Part shown: in pieces, positions 9,426 through 18,474 of the stretch | Numbering within the stretch: the first letter of the stretch is position 1 | How the letters are laid out: each line of letters starts with the position of its first letter | IMG/VR virus record: IMGVR_UViG_3300008267_000164 | Span: 1-35,024 of that record | Source: a virus | Strand: one strand, 5' to 3' | Length of the DNA: 35,024 nt | The notes under the pieces: generated by a model | Told to the model about the DNA's origin: nothing | Databases searched by the model: none | Seen by the model: only the letters and a program-made list of their open reading frames with translations | Program-made: the position numbers and the translations under genes

Positions 9426-11824
9426 CTCGTTATAGTAAATATATTACCGTTGTCAAAAATTTTAGTTTCGCCATCTATTACTGTCTTTATCAACAATCTA
9501 TAATATCTTTCAACTGGTAAAGTTGTAGTATCAAGATTAAAATAATGAATCGATCCGTCACAACTTAACTTAGTATAATCGTCAAAATCCATTATCATAT
9601 TTTCACTGTTGTTATCTTTGATCGCAAAATAAGTTTCAGATGGCAACAAACTTGAACTCAAATATTGAGACTGTTGATATCCTTTGACAAAATTCTTTAA
9701 TGGAGACTTTTCTCTTGCAAATACATTTATTCTTACTACTGATCCAAATTTGTATGTTCTATTTAAGTTCTTAACAACCACGGTATATGGATTGAAAGTA
9801 TTTAACGGAACTAGATTACCAGTTATGTATTCACTATCGTCGTATGCAATATCCAAATATGGAGAATAAATGGTATTGCTTTCTTTACTAAAGAATTTTA
9901 TTGTCCCATTAACATTATCTGCATCAGATAATTCTAAAGACGAAAGTAAAATAATTCCCTCGTTAGGGACGCATCCACATATCCATCCCTTTACAATATC
10001 AGTTACGTCAATATTAACATCAGATGTCTCATAATTAAACTGTTCTGAACAAATTAATGAACTTCCTGTCACCAAATTACAGAATTTCGGAGCAAATTTT
10101 TGAATCAAACTTTGTGAAACTTGTAAACGAGTTGATTCTTTTATATTATCAATTTTAGAATTAATACAACTCATCAAACTTGCAGAGAAGTAAGTCAATA
10201 CACTTGATGAAAATGACGTTTGATATACATTTAACGATGTTGATAGTAATGATGAAGATACACTTGAACTCAAATATCCAATATATGATTGATTCATCAA
10301 ACTTGATGATATACTAGAACTTTGATATTCAGAAGAACAACTACATTCGGTTGAATTAAACGTTAAACAATCAGATGAAACAGAGGATACTAAACTATTA
10401 TAGTAATTGTTATATGTATTATACAATGATGATGCAGATACACTTGATGATATACTTGCAGTTACCAAATTATTAATTGCAGTGTATAATTCAGAATATA
10501 TTGTTGAATGAGATATACTGCTAGATAATACAGAAATATATTGACATCTTTGATTTGTATAATTTACTAAAGATGCGGATGATTCTAATACCGATTGTAT
10601 ACTTGATGATAAACAAGATAAAAAGGCAGTGCTTGATGTATAAGCATAATTATATACACTTGCAGTTCCATACAAAGATGTCAATGAAGAGGACACACTT
10701 TGAGAAGTTTGATAATATGAAGATGATGCAAAATTAAATAGAAGACTATAATTTTCAGACGCAACCGAACTTGAATCCGAACAAGATGTCAATATAGAAT
10801 TGAGACAATCTGAAAGAGAACTGCTAAAACTTGAAGTTAAATTAGTATTTAAACTAGAAGAGTATTGACTTTCAAATGTAGGAGTAGAACTTGCAGTATT
10901 ATAAAACGATGTTTTTATACTTGAAGTAGGCGTAGTATAAGTATTTGGGACCGAATAAAACCAAGTTCCACCTTCATTTTGAAATGACGCAGATGCAGAT
11001 GCAGAATCTATCAAGTAATTACTTGAAGTTCCATAATAACCAACTGAGCCGGTTCCATACCAATATAGTCCTGATGTTACAGATTCGTTTCTATAATTCC
11101 AACTTACACCTATACTATCACCGCCTGTTGCATATCTTCCAATACCCATTTCCCAACTTTGACTGATTGGATATGCATAAACTGTATAATTTAATGGAAT
11201 CTCATCAACTTGAGTTGCTTTAAGTTTTAAATAAAACTTGATATCATCGGTATTTATATCTCCAGTTATTATAGATGAAGAAATTTTAGATAAATCAAAT
11301 TTTAAAAGTATTCTACTTAAATCAGGATTGTTTATGTAACTATAATATGGTTGATAAACATCAGCACTTCCGCTTAGTTGACCATTTATAGATCCATTAA
11401 ATTTATATAAAGTTCCGCTCGCATAACAAATGGAACCTGTAAATGAAGATGTTAAACTTCCAGTTACTGTTCCTGAAAAATGACCACTTGCATTTGAAAA
11501 ATTTGTTAATGTAATAGGTCCGCCATTATAAGAACCTGATAATCCTCCATTAAACATCGAAGCACTAAAGTCCGCAGATTTTGATACATATAATAGAGCA
11601 TAACTATCACCACCATAGATATTACCTATCACAGATCCGGAGTAATTAACGAATGATTGACTGTAATTTCCTGTAATAGATATGCGAGTATAATTGTTTA
11701 ATACTCTAGTAAGTTGAGGAATAGACTTCAACTCTAGAATTTCATCAATTCCAAAGTTTTTATTCTTATACGAACTTTCGTTGTTGATATACGTATCTTT
11801 TTCTGGATATAAGAATATATGCAT
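9422..11824 (-). CDS. DNRLRE-type tail protein with serine-rich insertions (800 aa)
   Basis: The N-terminus (MHIFLYPEKDTYINNESSY, with NFGIDEILEL just after) and SRILLKFDLSKISS near residue 171 match the DNRLRE / CBM96-like jelly-roll fold seen in some phage tail proteins. Its later strands appear near residue 605 (VNIDVTDIVKGW) and 640-660 (IKFFSKESNTIYSPYLDIAY). The fold is interrupted twice: residues ~50-160 carry G-S-x-x-G repeats (GTVTGSLTSSFTGS) like those in the tail fibres, and residues ~310-590 form a Ser-rich tract with recurrent SSS, Tyr and Leu. The C-terminal ~140 residues look like a further Ig-like domain. It is 1 base downstream of the gp6 homologue, so a baseplate-proximal fibre or carbohydrate-binding role is inferred. 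Confidence 0.65.
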   Translation of the reverse strand: MHIFLYPEKDTYINNESSYKNKNFGIDEILELKSIPQLTRVLNNYTRISITGNYSQSFVNYSGSVIGNIYGGDSYALLYVSKSADFSASMFNGGLSGSYNGGPITLTNFSNASGHFSGTVTGSLTSSFTGSICYASGTLYKFNGSINGQLSGSADVYQPYYSYINNPDLSRILLKFDLSKISSSIITGDINTDDIKFYLKLKATQVDEIPLNYTVYAYPISQSWEMGIGRYATGGDSIGVSWNYRNESVTSGLYWYGTGSVGYYGTSSNYLIDSASASASFQNEGGTWFYSVPNTYTTPTSSIKTSFYNTASSTPTFESQYSSSLNTNLTSSFSSSLSDCLNSILTSCSDSSSVASENYSLLFNFASSSYYQTSQSVSSSLTSLYGTASVYNYAYTSSTAFLSCLSSSIQSVLESSASLVNYTNQRCQYISVLSSSISHSTIYSELYTAINNLVTASISSSVSASSLYNTYNNYYNSLVSSVSSDCLTFNSTECSCSSEYQSSSISSSLMNQSYIGYLSSSVSSSLLSTSLNVYQTSFSSSVLTYFSASLMSCINSKIDNIKESTRLQVSQSLIQKFAPKFCNLVTGSSLICSEQFNYETSDVNIDVTDIVKGWICGCVPNEGIILLSSLELSDADNVNGTIKFFSKESNTIYSPYLDIAYDDSEYITGNLVPLNTFNPYTVVVKNLNRTYKFGSVVRINVFAREKSPLKNFVKGYQQSQYLSSSLLPSETYFAIKDNNSENMIMDFDDYTKLSCDGSIHYFNLDTTTLPVERYYRLLIKTVIDGETKIFDNGNIFTITR

Positions 11825-11825
11825 A

Positions 11826-13805
11826 TTAATTTACATTTCCTATTATGTCTATATCTGGATATTTGACCTCAAACACACATGGGTCCAATGAAGGATATAT
11901 TATTTTATTCTTTGTTGCGGCATTGATGTCATATTGATGTGGAGAATAATTTCCATCTTCGGATGTTAAATTATAAACACTCAATTGTGCTAGAGATTGA
12001 ACACCTTCAACTCTTGCGATTTCTAATTCTAATTGACTTAAATTAATTGGTTGGGAAAATCCCCATTTATCAATATCAAAAAACTCCTTGACTTTCTGAT
12101 TACAGTAATTTAAAACATCTCGTTTGTTATAATTGTTATAAATTACAATATTATACTTGACACCGACATTAATTATGTATCCGTCAATTATATTAATTCC
12201 GTCAGTGAGTAATCTGTATTTTGATAAGTATTGTTTTAAATTATAAGATAAAACATCATTTATCGGAGTTAAATGTTTTTGAGAATCGTATGATAACACA
12301 TACAAATTAATGGAGAATGGATTACTTATATCGTAATTAATCTTTCTAAAATAATTTTCGATATCATTTGTAACTCCTGTTGCATTATTGTTGTAATCTA
12401 CAAACCCACTAACATTTTTTTGCAAATTAAAATTTAAATCTGTATCAGATTTTACGTATGCCTTTGCTACACTTCCAAATCTGGAAGGCATGGATAATGA
12501 TCTAAGAACATAATCATCTTTAGTAACTGCTCTGTTTTGAGAAACAAATGTTGATGTTGCATTTTGACGTATTTCTTCAACACTTTCACTATCCTTCCCA
12601 CCAGTCGCTGCGATATAGTTATTAACTCTTAATGATTGCACCATCGTGTTAAATAAGTTTTGTTCGACTGGATTTAACGATGTAGAATCGTTTAACAATT
12701 CATAAGATTGTATTCTTATGATTTCATTTACATTACAGTTAGACAATAATCCTCCACCAACGATGTAGTTTATTGTTAAAACTGTATTTGAAGGTGATAC
12801 ACCATACGTATTTGTTTTTAAAAAATTGCTACTATCAAGTGAAATATCAATATTTTCAATATTAGACAATCCTATTCCAATAACATTTGAATTTGGATAT
12901 ACAATTTCATCTGAATTATTATCAATATTTGCACCAAACTCTAAATATGTTATGTTATTAGCCGTAATATTACGTGTAAATTTCTTAGAAGTCTTCAAAG
13001 ACTTCATGATCTTAGGAACTTCTGTTTTATATATATAAAAACTTCCATCGTTCGTCTCTATATTATCAATTTCAGTAAAAATTACGTCTTGTGCCAAATA
13101 ATCGACTTCATACCACTTGTTATTTTCAGAATCTCTTACATCAATAATTTCCAAAACATCAGTTTCATCAAATTCTACTTTATAAAACGGAGTAGCACTT
13201 CCAACGGAAACAGTTTTTGTAACTATTCTACCCGCAAACGCTTTTGCGGTTTTTCGTATTAAGAAAAATTGAGGGACGCCAAGAGAATCTCTTGAATATA
13301 CTGAAACTTCTCTTGGAGAAAACTTCGTATCGACTGAAAAATCTACTGGGTCACTAATAAGATATGATTGTCCAGATATATTTTCGAGTTGCATGTATTG
13401 TCGTAATGACAAAGCATACTTATCGTCTGGAATGTAGTTTCCATCACTATCAATCTTGGACGGAACCAATTGAAACAATTCTATTTCAGTTACCGCAGAC
13501 TTTGCCGCGTATGGTTTATAACCCAAATATTTAGCTAGAGTTAAAACATTCTTCCTTTCCTCTGCAAATGGAAGTAAACTTTCCTTGAATTGATAATCAA
13601 TATAGTAGGATAAAACATCGCCTACATACGCTGCCTGTTCAATAAACATTGTTCCAGGTGAAGCATCACTAAAATCTTGATAACTTCTCGGATAATAATT
13701 TTTAGCAAAATCAATCAAACCTTGCTTAAAGGAATTAAAATCCCTATTAAGATATCTGACATCTTTGTTTAGTGGTTGAAATGATTTTTGTATAATCTCT
13801 GGCAT
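11826..13805 (-). CDS. Baseplate wedge protein, T4 gp6-like (Baseplate J family)
   Basis: 659 residues, similar in length to T4 gp6 (660 aa). The N-terminus has the typical myovirus pattern of a disordered start followed by VRYLNRDFNSFKQGLIDFAK, NYYPRSYQDFSDASPGTMFI and a long YVGDVLSYYIDYQFKESLLP helix. The middle contains ESVEEIRQNATSTFVSQNRA followed by VTKDDYVLRSLSMP, the hallmark of Baseplate J/gp6 proteins. The C-terminal part (VGVKYNIVIYNNYN ... FGFSQPINLSQLELEIARV-like block) matches the rest of the family. gp6 forms the wedge ring that triggers sheath contraction. It follows gp25 after a 5-base gap, the order seen in many T4-like phages. Confidence 0.92.
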   Translation of the reverse strand: MPEIIQKSFQPLNKDVRYLNRDFNSFKQGLIDFAKNYYPRSYQDFSDASPGTMFIEQAAYVGDVLSYYIDYQFKESLLPFAEERKNVLTLAKYLGYKPYAAKSAVTEIELFQLVPSKIDSDGNYIPDDKYALSLRQYMQLENISGQSYLISDPVDFSVDTKFSPREVSVYSRDSLGVPQFFLIRKTAKAFAGRIVTKTVSVGSATPFYKVEFDETDVLEIIDVRDSENNKWYEVDYLAQDVIFTEIDNIETNDGSFYIYKTEVPKIMKSLKTSKKFTRNITANNITYLEFGANIDNNSDEIVYPNSNVIGIGLSNIENIDISLDSSNFLKTNTYGVSPSNTVLTINYIVGGGLLSNCNVNEIIRIQSYELLNDSTSLNPVEQNLFNTMVQSLRVNNYIAATGGKDSESVEEIRQNATSTFVSQNRAVTKDDYVLRSLSMPSRFGSVAKAYVKSDTDLNFNLQKNVSGFVDYNNNATGVTNDIENYFRKINYDISNPFSINLYVLSYDSQKHLTPINDVLSYNLKQYLSKYRLLTDGINIIDGYIINVGVKYNIVIYNNYNKRDVLNYCNQKVKEFFDIDKWGFSQPINLSQLELEIARVEGVQSLAQLSVYNLTSEDGNYSPHQYDINAATKNKIIYPSLDPCVFEVKYPDIDIIGNVN

Positions 13806-13810
13806 AAAAA

Positions 13811-14209
13811 TTATATATTATTAGTAGTTACAAAAGAGAAACTACTGGTTTGTTTGTTAAATGTAAATTGCACGTTCACCCTTATTATATAATTATTGGT
13901 ATCATTGTCTTTTTGTGCGGAAGAAATGTCTAAAAACACTTGATTTACAAAAACATTTGGAAACCACGTCTGAATATCTTCTTTAATTATGTTTTTTAAG
14001 ATATCTTCAAAATCATCGGTTCGTTGTTCGAATAGAAAATTATACAATCTAGTTCCAAATTCTGGATTAAATCTTCGTTCAGATGGTCTTGTTAGGAAAA
14101 AGTTAAGCAAATTAGAACGTATTTGAGTGAGTGAATCATATGATTGTTGAAAATACCCACTGTTACCACGCTCTATTGGCAATGTTAATCCTATTGTAGA
14201 GTTTGCCAT
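13811..14209 (-). CDS. Baseplate wedge protein, T4 gp25-like
   Basis: 132 residues, the same size as T4 gp25. The sequence GLTLPIERGNSGYFQQSYDS, then IRSNLLNFFLTRPSERRFNP followed by EFGTRLYNFLFEQ, carries the conserved gp25/GPW core: an N-terminal loop, then R-x-N-L-x-x-x-L-L/F-T-x-x-x-E-R, and P-x-F-G-x-x-L. gp25 belongs to the lysozyme-like family named for historical reasons and is a structural wedge component that helps start sheath polymerisation. It sits immediately upstream of gp6 and 3 bases after the 156-residue gene. Its start lacks a Shine-Dalgarno site (AATAATTTATG). Confidence 0.92.
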   Translation of the reverse strand: MANSTIGLTLPIERGNSGYFQQSYDSLTQIRSNLLNFFLTRPSERRFNPEFGTRLYNFLFEQRTDDFEDILKNIIKEDIQTWFPNVFVNQVFLDISSAQKDNDTNNYIIRVNVQFTFNKQTSSFSFVTTNNI

Positions 14210-14212
14210 AAA

Positions 14213-14683
14213 TTATTGAGATTGAACCATTCCTGTAGGTATATTACCCGATTTTTTCTTATTATCGACCGCTTTCATTAATTTTCTATAATCTCGGTTC
14301 ATTACATTCAATACCTTTGACTGTTCCTCATTTACCACTGGCGTAGGTGTGGGTGTATCAATATTAATAGATTCATTCAAAGGTTGAGAATTTAATATGC
14401 TTGAATATCCAACGAAAGATCCTTCTTGAGGAACACCCCCAGTAGTTTCATTCAAAATTTGATTTAACATCTCATTATTTGTATACTTTTTATATTGTTT
14501 TTGAGGTGCGGGTTGTTTAACCTTCTCAGAAATAGGTTCTTTTTCTATTTTTTGGGTCGGTTCTACCTTTACGTTATTAGACAATACTTCAGTCAATATT
14601 TTTGGAATCATTGTAGGTAAAACTACCTTCAATTCCTCTTGGATAATTGATCTTACGATGGATTTAAATTCTTCTGTTTTCAT
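14213..14683 (-). CDS. Small helical baseplate-region protein (156 aa)
   Basis: Residues 1-40 (MKTEEFKSIVRSIIQEELKV) form an amphipathic helix. The centre is a low-complexity linker rich in Lys, Pro, Gln and Glu, and the C-terminal part has short helical stretches (NEMLNQILNETTGG; NVMNRDYRKLMKAVDNKK). Proteins of this architecture sit beside the baseplate genes of T4-like cyanophages, but I do not recognise a named family. It might be a small scaffold or tail-completion factor. The neighbours are gp25 (3 bases downstream) and the proline-rich protein (34 bases upstream). Confidence 0.5.
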   Translation of the reverse strand: MKTEEFKSIVRSIIQEELKVVLPTMIPKILTEVLSNNVKVEPTQKIEKEPISEKVKQPAPQKQYKKYTNNEMLNQILNETTGGVPQEGSFVGYSSILNSQPLNESINIDTPTPTPVVNEEQSKVLNVMNRDYRKLMKAVDNKKKSGNIPTGMVQSQ

Positions 14684-14717
14684 ATACTATAATTATCAAA
14701 TAAAATTCGAATATTCA

Positions 14718-15329
14718 TTAACTTATTAATGAGGTTGGATTAGAAGCGGCATTTGTGACAGATCCGGCTACATTACCTAAATTTTGAGTTGATGGTAATT
14801 GATTGCATGGAAGTGTAAAAAATGGTGGTTTTGGTATTTCCGGCAGATTAGGTAACATATCTTTAATATTGGGTAACGTAATTGGTTCGTTCAACCACAA
14901 TTTAACCTTTTCTTTATAACCAGGAAAAGGATTTAATGCTGATAATGTAGGAACTTCAGGTATTTTGATAGATGGAAGTGATGTTAGATTAGATGATGGT
15001 AAATTCAAAGACGGAACTTGTGGCAATGACGGAATACCAGGTGCCGTTGGAATAAATTGAGTTATTCTATCTGTCAATTCTTGTTTACTTGGTAATTGAG
15101 GTAGTGGAATATCAGGTAGTGGAGGCATCGGTAATTTATCAAGTGATGACAAAGGAAAAGTTGTGCAATCAATTTGTGCCTTTTCATATTTCAATCCGGC
15201 AACGTTTTTAAGAGGTTCCGTTTTATTTATACTTGAGACCGTATTAGTTATAGATCCATTCGCTTTATTTGATATTCCAGATAAAGGGTTTGATGGCAGT
15301 GATGGTGGAGATGGAAGTGAGATAGACAT
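14718..15329 (-). CDS. Proline-rich protein with repeated P-x-L-P motifs (203 aa)
   Basis: Starts MSISLPSPPSLPSNPLSG and continues with many short proline motifs: LPMPPLPDIPLPQLPS near residue 65, PSLPQVPSLNLPSS near 100, and LPNLPEIPKPPFFTLP near 165. No membrane segment or signal peptide. Such sequences favour extended polyproline II helices and could wrap around or cement baseplate parts, but function is inferred only from position between the hub and gp25. The ATG is directly preceded by the AT-rich TATATATAAATAT, with no Shine-Dalgarno site. It begins 15 bases after the hub gene's stop. Confidence 0.5.
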   Translation of the reverse strand: MSISLPSPPSLPSNPLSGISNKANGSITNTVSSINKTEPLKNVAGLKYEKAQIDCTTFPLSSLDKLPMPPLPDIPLPQLPSKQELTDRITQFIPTAPGIPSLPQVPSLNLPSSNLTSLPSIKIPEVPTLSALNPFPGYKEKVKLWLNEPITLPNIKDMLPNLPEIPKPPFFTLPCNQLPSTQNLGNVAGSVTNAASNPTSLIS

Positions 15330-15344
15330 ATATTTATATATAAT

Positions 15345-17192
15345 TTACTCAAAATTTATTAAATTATTTCCCTCCGTAGGTTGGGTCTGATTTAAAATAG
15401 ATTCCATAGTCATAATATTTTTTGTAAATTTATCACTTAAATCAGCAGGATTTTCACGACGAACATTACTAAATGGTGCAGATTTATATCCACCAGGAAC
15501 TCCTTCTCCATTATACGGATTTATATTAGTTTTGGAAACTAAAGAAGAATATACACCAGGAGCATAACCACCACCTGTTAAAAATACACGTTTGCTTAAA
15601 ATGATGCCTAAAGAATCTCTTATTTCTCTTAATTTTACTTGATCTCCCGATTTTTCAACATTACTTGGAACTGCATTCAATGTGCTTACCGGAGTTGCAT
15701 TCAAAGTAGGGTCTAATCCAATGGTTTTTGTAAGATCCAATGGAGATGGATTTGCTATGCTAGTTAAAGCCGCCATAGTTCCATCATCTGCTATTCCTGT
15801 AGATATTCCTTCCTCTGTAAAAGGAGGAACATTCGGTCCTGTCGGTCCACCACCAGAACCGCCATCTGGATGAATGTGTGGGTCAGGATGAATATGTGGA
15901 TTTGGATGAATATGCGGATGTGGGTGGGTGTGATTCATTCCATGAGTATGATCCAACAACCAATTACATAAATCATATAACCAATCAACTAATCTTTGTC
16001 CCAAAACTGCGGGTTCATTTGTTTGATCATATTCTCCCAGATATATTACTGGAGAATTTAACACAGTTTTTGTATTTGAAGTAATAACAATTTGATTATC
16101 AGCATCAACTGTAAATTCATCATCCGTAGTTACCGCATATCTTTTTTTACTGAAATGAAATGTTTCGCCTGCTTTACTGCTGAATATTAATCTATCACTA
16201 TTTACAACAATTTGATCCCCAGTCAATTTTGGATATTTAAACAAAGAACAACCTGTAGGAGAAAATTGTTTTATTTCTTCGTTTCCTTCTTCAAATATTT
16301 TCTTTTTGACAGTTGGTATAAATGGAGATTGTGTCAATCCAGAAGTAATGTGGATTGAAGAACCATCGTTATTAACATCTTCTGTTACAAAACCTCCTGG
16401 ATTAGCTTCCGTCGGAGTATTTTTAATTGGTCTCTGACGGTTTCTAATTAAGATCATTGGATTCCCACCACCCGCTGGTTTATTTGTATACGGATTTTTT
16501 ACTTCGTTATAATAATCTTTATATTCTTTTGCACCTGTATCGTTATTTCTATTAGAATCATATGCGGAAAATCTTATTGATTGACCAAATCTACTTTCTA
16601 ATACCGTATCACCTTCATATTTTTTAATACTTCTTACATTTTTGTTTGCTAAAAAATATCTTCCCAAAGCTCCTTTATCATCGTTTCCCGCATATTCCAT
16701 GGAAATTAAAACTGATTCCGGACCTTGATATGGTTTTAATTTTTCATTCGGGTTTGTTCTTTTTTCAACGTTTTTGTTATTGGGACCGGCGGTTCTTTCC
16801 TTTGAAAAATCAGCGGAATTATTTATAAATCCATTTAGAATATTTAATTTTCTAGTATAATATAACGTTTTAAAATATCTTCCAACAATGACTGTTTCAT
16901 TTACTAATGGATATTCTATTATTCCAGTATCTTCCATTGGAATTGCCCAGTCATTAATGTCATCTTTATTAACTTTATAGGATGAAAATAATGGTCGGAC
17001 CAAAACACGACCTATCCAAGAATAGTCAATCGCATTTTCAGCTAATTTACCTTCGGTATTTTCTGGAACTGATGTATAATCTAATTTTACCGTTTTTGTT
17101 TTAAAAATCGGATGGTTCTCATCTAAGATTACGTCTAAAACAACGGCAGGCTCTAGTTCATAGAAGTATTTGTTTTCGTCAATATAAGACAT
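15345..17192 (-). CDS. Baseplate hub / needle protein, gp5-like, with His-rich segment (615 aa)
   Basis: Residues ~10-110 (SWIGRVLVRPLFSS ... WAIPMEDTGIIEYPLVNETV) look like the OB-fold of gp5/gpV hub proteins. Residues ~314-384 alternate short polar beta strands (IVVNSDRLIFSSKAGETFHF; FTVDADNQIVITSNTKTVLN), consistent with the triple-stranded beta-helix of the membrane-piercing needle. No lysozyme domain is visible, unlike T4 gp5. Residues ~415-440 hold a dense histidine-proline repeat (HTHPHPHIHPNPHIHPDPHI), which could bind metal. A Gly/Pro-rich C-terminus (~440-615) follows. Hub identity is inferred from the OB-like start, the beta-helix and the neighbours (gp25, gp6). Confidence 0.7.
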   Translation of the reverse strand: MSYIDENKYFYELEPAVVLDVILDENHPIFKTKTVKLDYTSVPENTEGKLAENAIDYSWIGRVLVRPLFSSYKVNKDDINDWAIPMEDTGIIEYPLVNETVIVGRYFKTLYYTRKLNILNGFINNSADFSKERTAGPNNKNVEKRTNPNEKLKPYQGPESVLISMEYAGNDDKGALGRYFLANKNVRSIKKYEGDTVLESRFGQSIRFSAYDSNRNNDTGAKEYKDYYNEVKNPYTNKPAGGGNPMILIRNRQRPIKNTPTEANPGGFVTEDVNNDGSSIHITSGLTQSPFIPTVKKKIFEEGNEEIKQFSPTGCSLFKYPKLTGDQIVVNSDRLIFSSKAGETFHFSKKRYAVTTDDEFTVDADNQIVITSNTKTVLNSPVIYLGEYDQTNEPAVLGQRLVDWLYDLCNWLLDHTHGMNHTHPHPHIHPNPHIHPDPHIHPDGGSGGGPTGPNVPPFTEEGISTGIADDGTMAALTSIANPSPLDLTKTIGLDPTLNATPVSTLNAVPSNVEKSGDQVKLREIRDSLGIILSKRVFLTGGGYAPGVYSSLVSKTNINPYNGEGVPGGYKSAPFSNVRRENPADLSDKFTKNIMTMESILNQTQPTEGNNLINFE

Positions 17193-17194
17193 AA

Positions 17195-17572
17195 TTATTT
17201 CTTGGTAAATTCAATTGGGGTATTTAATTCTTTAGTTATTTTTTCAGCTTCTTCCATCAATTGTTTGCGTTCATCGTCTGAAAGTGCAAATCCCGATTCA
17301 CCTTCTCCATTTTGATTTGTAGAACTTACTAAACGTTGAACGATTGCTGCAAGTTTTATCAACTGTTCATCATTGCGAACACCTACATCTAAATAATCTT
17401 TAATTAACGGCACAATGACTATCGCATCATTGGCCGTTTTTATCATACTACGAAGGTCGGAAATCAAAATATCTATTTGATTTCGTTTGTCATCTGAATT
17501 GACAACAATATCTTTAAGTACAGAAGAATATTTCTTACCTTTATATAATTCAAAATCTAAATCCATATACAT
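17195..17572 (-). CDS. Conserved-looking small helical protein upstream of hub (125 aa)
   Basis: A 125-residue, mainly helical protein. The block VLKDIVVNSDDKRNQIDILI, followed by IVPLIKDYLDVGVRNDEQLI and KLAAIVQRLV, has regular hydrophobic spacing and no membrane segment. Acidic/charged C-terminus (ERKQLMEEAEKITKELNTP). I cannot name the family. The ATG chosen (17570-17572) has an in-frame alternative two codons later (17564-17566); both are preceded by AT-rich DNA, without a Shine-Dalgarno site. Ends 2 bases before the hub gene, which suggests joint expression and possibly a chaperone or tail-assembly role; this is inference only. Confidence 0.5.
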   Translation of the reverse strand: MYMDLDFELYKGKKYSSVLKDIVVNSDDKRNQIDILISDLRSMIKTANDAIVIVPLIKDYLDVGVRNDEQLIKLAAIVQRLVSSTNQNGEGESGFALSDDERKQLMEEAEKITKELNTPIEFTKK

Positions 17573-17598
17573 ATATATATGGATTATTGAAGATTTAT

Positions 17599-18474
17599 TT
17601 AGTATAAATTGGACTGTAAAGACCCTTTGTTTAGATATGCCTTTGTTATAATATTTTGATAGTGTTTCATTTTATTTATAACCTTGGTTATCTGTTGTGT
17701 CTTACATGAACTTATTTCACGAATATAAAGATATAATGACTTTTTATTGAACGAATCGATTCTTCCGCCATTTCTAAATAGTTCAATAACGGCATTCGCA
17801 ATTCCTAAGTCTCGTTCTTTGGTAAAAATCTTATGTATATTTTTTTCCCAATAATCTATCATAAGAGCCATAAACTCAGACATTTCGGTATTTTTATGAT
17901 ATGCATCTTCTACTTGTAAACATACTGTAGATTCATCGGGAGTATCCGAGATATTTACATGTTGATTGAACTTCTTATAATTTCCGTTGTTGTGGAAAAT
18001 TAAATAATTTTTGGCAACTATGCTGAAATAACTAAATGCTTTACCTTTACCCTTTTCAAATTTATGCATATTTGCTACCAAATGTGCAACCGTTTCTTTT
18101 TTGATCTCAGATGGACTATTATCAAAATAAGTAAATTTAAAGGTATTGAATATATTTTCAACCAATTTATCAAACGCATTTTTTATATGCATTTCATATA
18201 TATTATTACGAATATTTTGATCTTCTTCTTCGTTATATAATATAATATATTTTTCGGTATCATCTGTAAAATACATTTTACTTACAGATGCCTTTCTTTT
18301 CTTTCTTTTTTTAACAGGAGCAACTTCTTCTGAAATCGTAACTTCCTTTTCAGGAACAGAAACTTTTGGTTTCTTTATGGGATTCTTTTTGAGAATTGTT
18401 TTAATTTTTACTTTCTTTTTTGTAGTTGGTTTTACTACTTTTTTAACCTTTTTTAGTTTCTTAATTTTTTTCAT
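17599..18474 (-). CDS. gp55-like late-transcription sigma factor with Lys-rich N-terminus (291 aa)
   Basis: Residues ~85-200 (NAFDKLVENIFNTFKFTYFD ... ETVAHLVANMHKFEKGKGKA followed by FSYFSIVAKNYLIFHNN) match the pattern of T4 gp55 and related phage sigma factors: a helical core, a conserved D/E-x-x-V ... F-D/E-x-x-x-G-x-x-F-S-Y-F-x-x-I-A-x-x-x-x-x segment, here without an obvious region 4. This sigma directs host RNA polymerase to late phage promoters. Unlike T4 gp55 (185 aa), it begins with ~60 mostly Lys-rich residues (MKKIKKLKKVKKVV ... KKRKKRKAS). It overlaps the previous gene by 4 bases (ATGA) and sits directly upstream of the virion block. The gp55 assignment is by motif recognition only. 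Confidence 0.6.
   Translation of the reverse strand: MKKIKKLKKVKKVVKPTTKKKVKIKTILKKNPIKKPKVSVPEKEVTISEEVAPVKKRKKRKASVSKMYFTDDTEKYIILYNEEEDQNIRNNIYEMHIKNAFDKLVENIFNTFKFTYFDNSPSEIKKETVAHLVANMHKFEKGKGKAFSYFSIVAKNYLIFHNNGNYKKFNQHVNISDTPDESTVCLQVEDAYHKNTEMSEFMALMIDYWEKNIHKIFTKERDLGIANAVIELFRNGGRIDSFNKKSLYLYIREISSCKTQQITKVINKMKHYQNIITKAYLNKGSLQSNLY

Noticed and set aside
10300-10900. Altered genetic code as a cause of the serine-rich tract
   Set aside because: The serines come from several ordinary codons (TCA, TCT, AGT), and neighbouring genes read normally.
15331-15338. TATAAATA as late promoter for the proline-rich gene
   Set aside because: Only one base from the ATG, so a start there would lie inside the gene; more likely part of an AT-rich initiation region.
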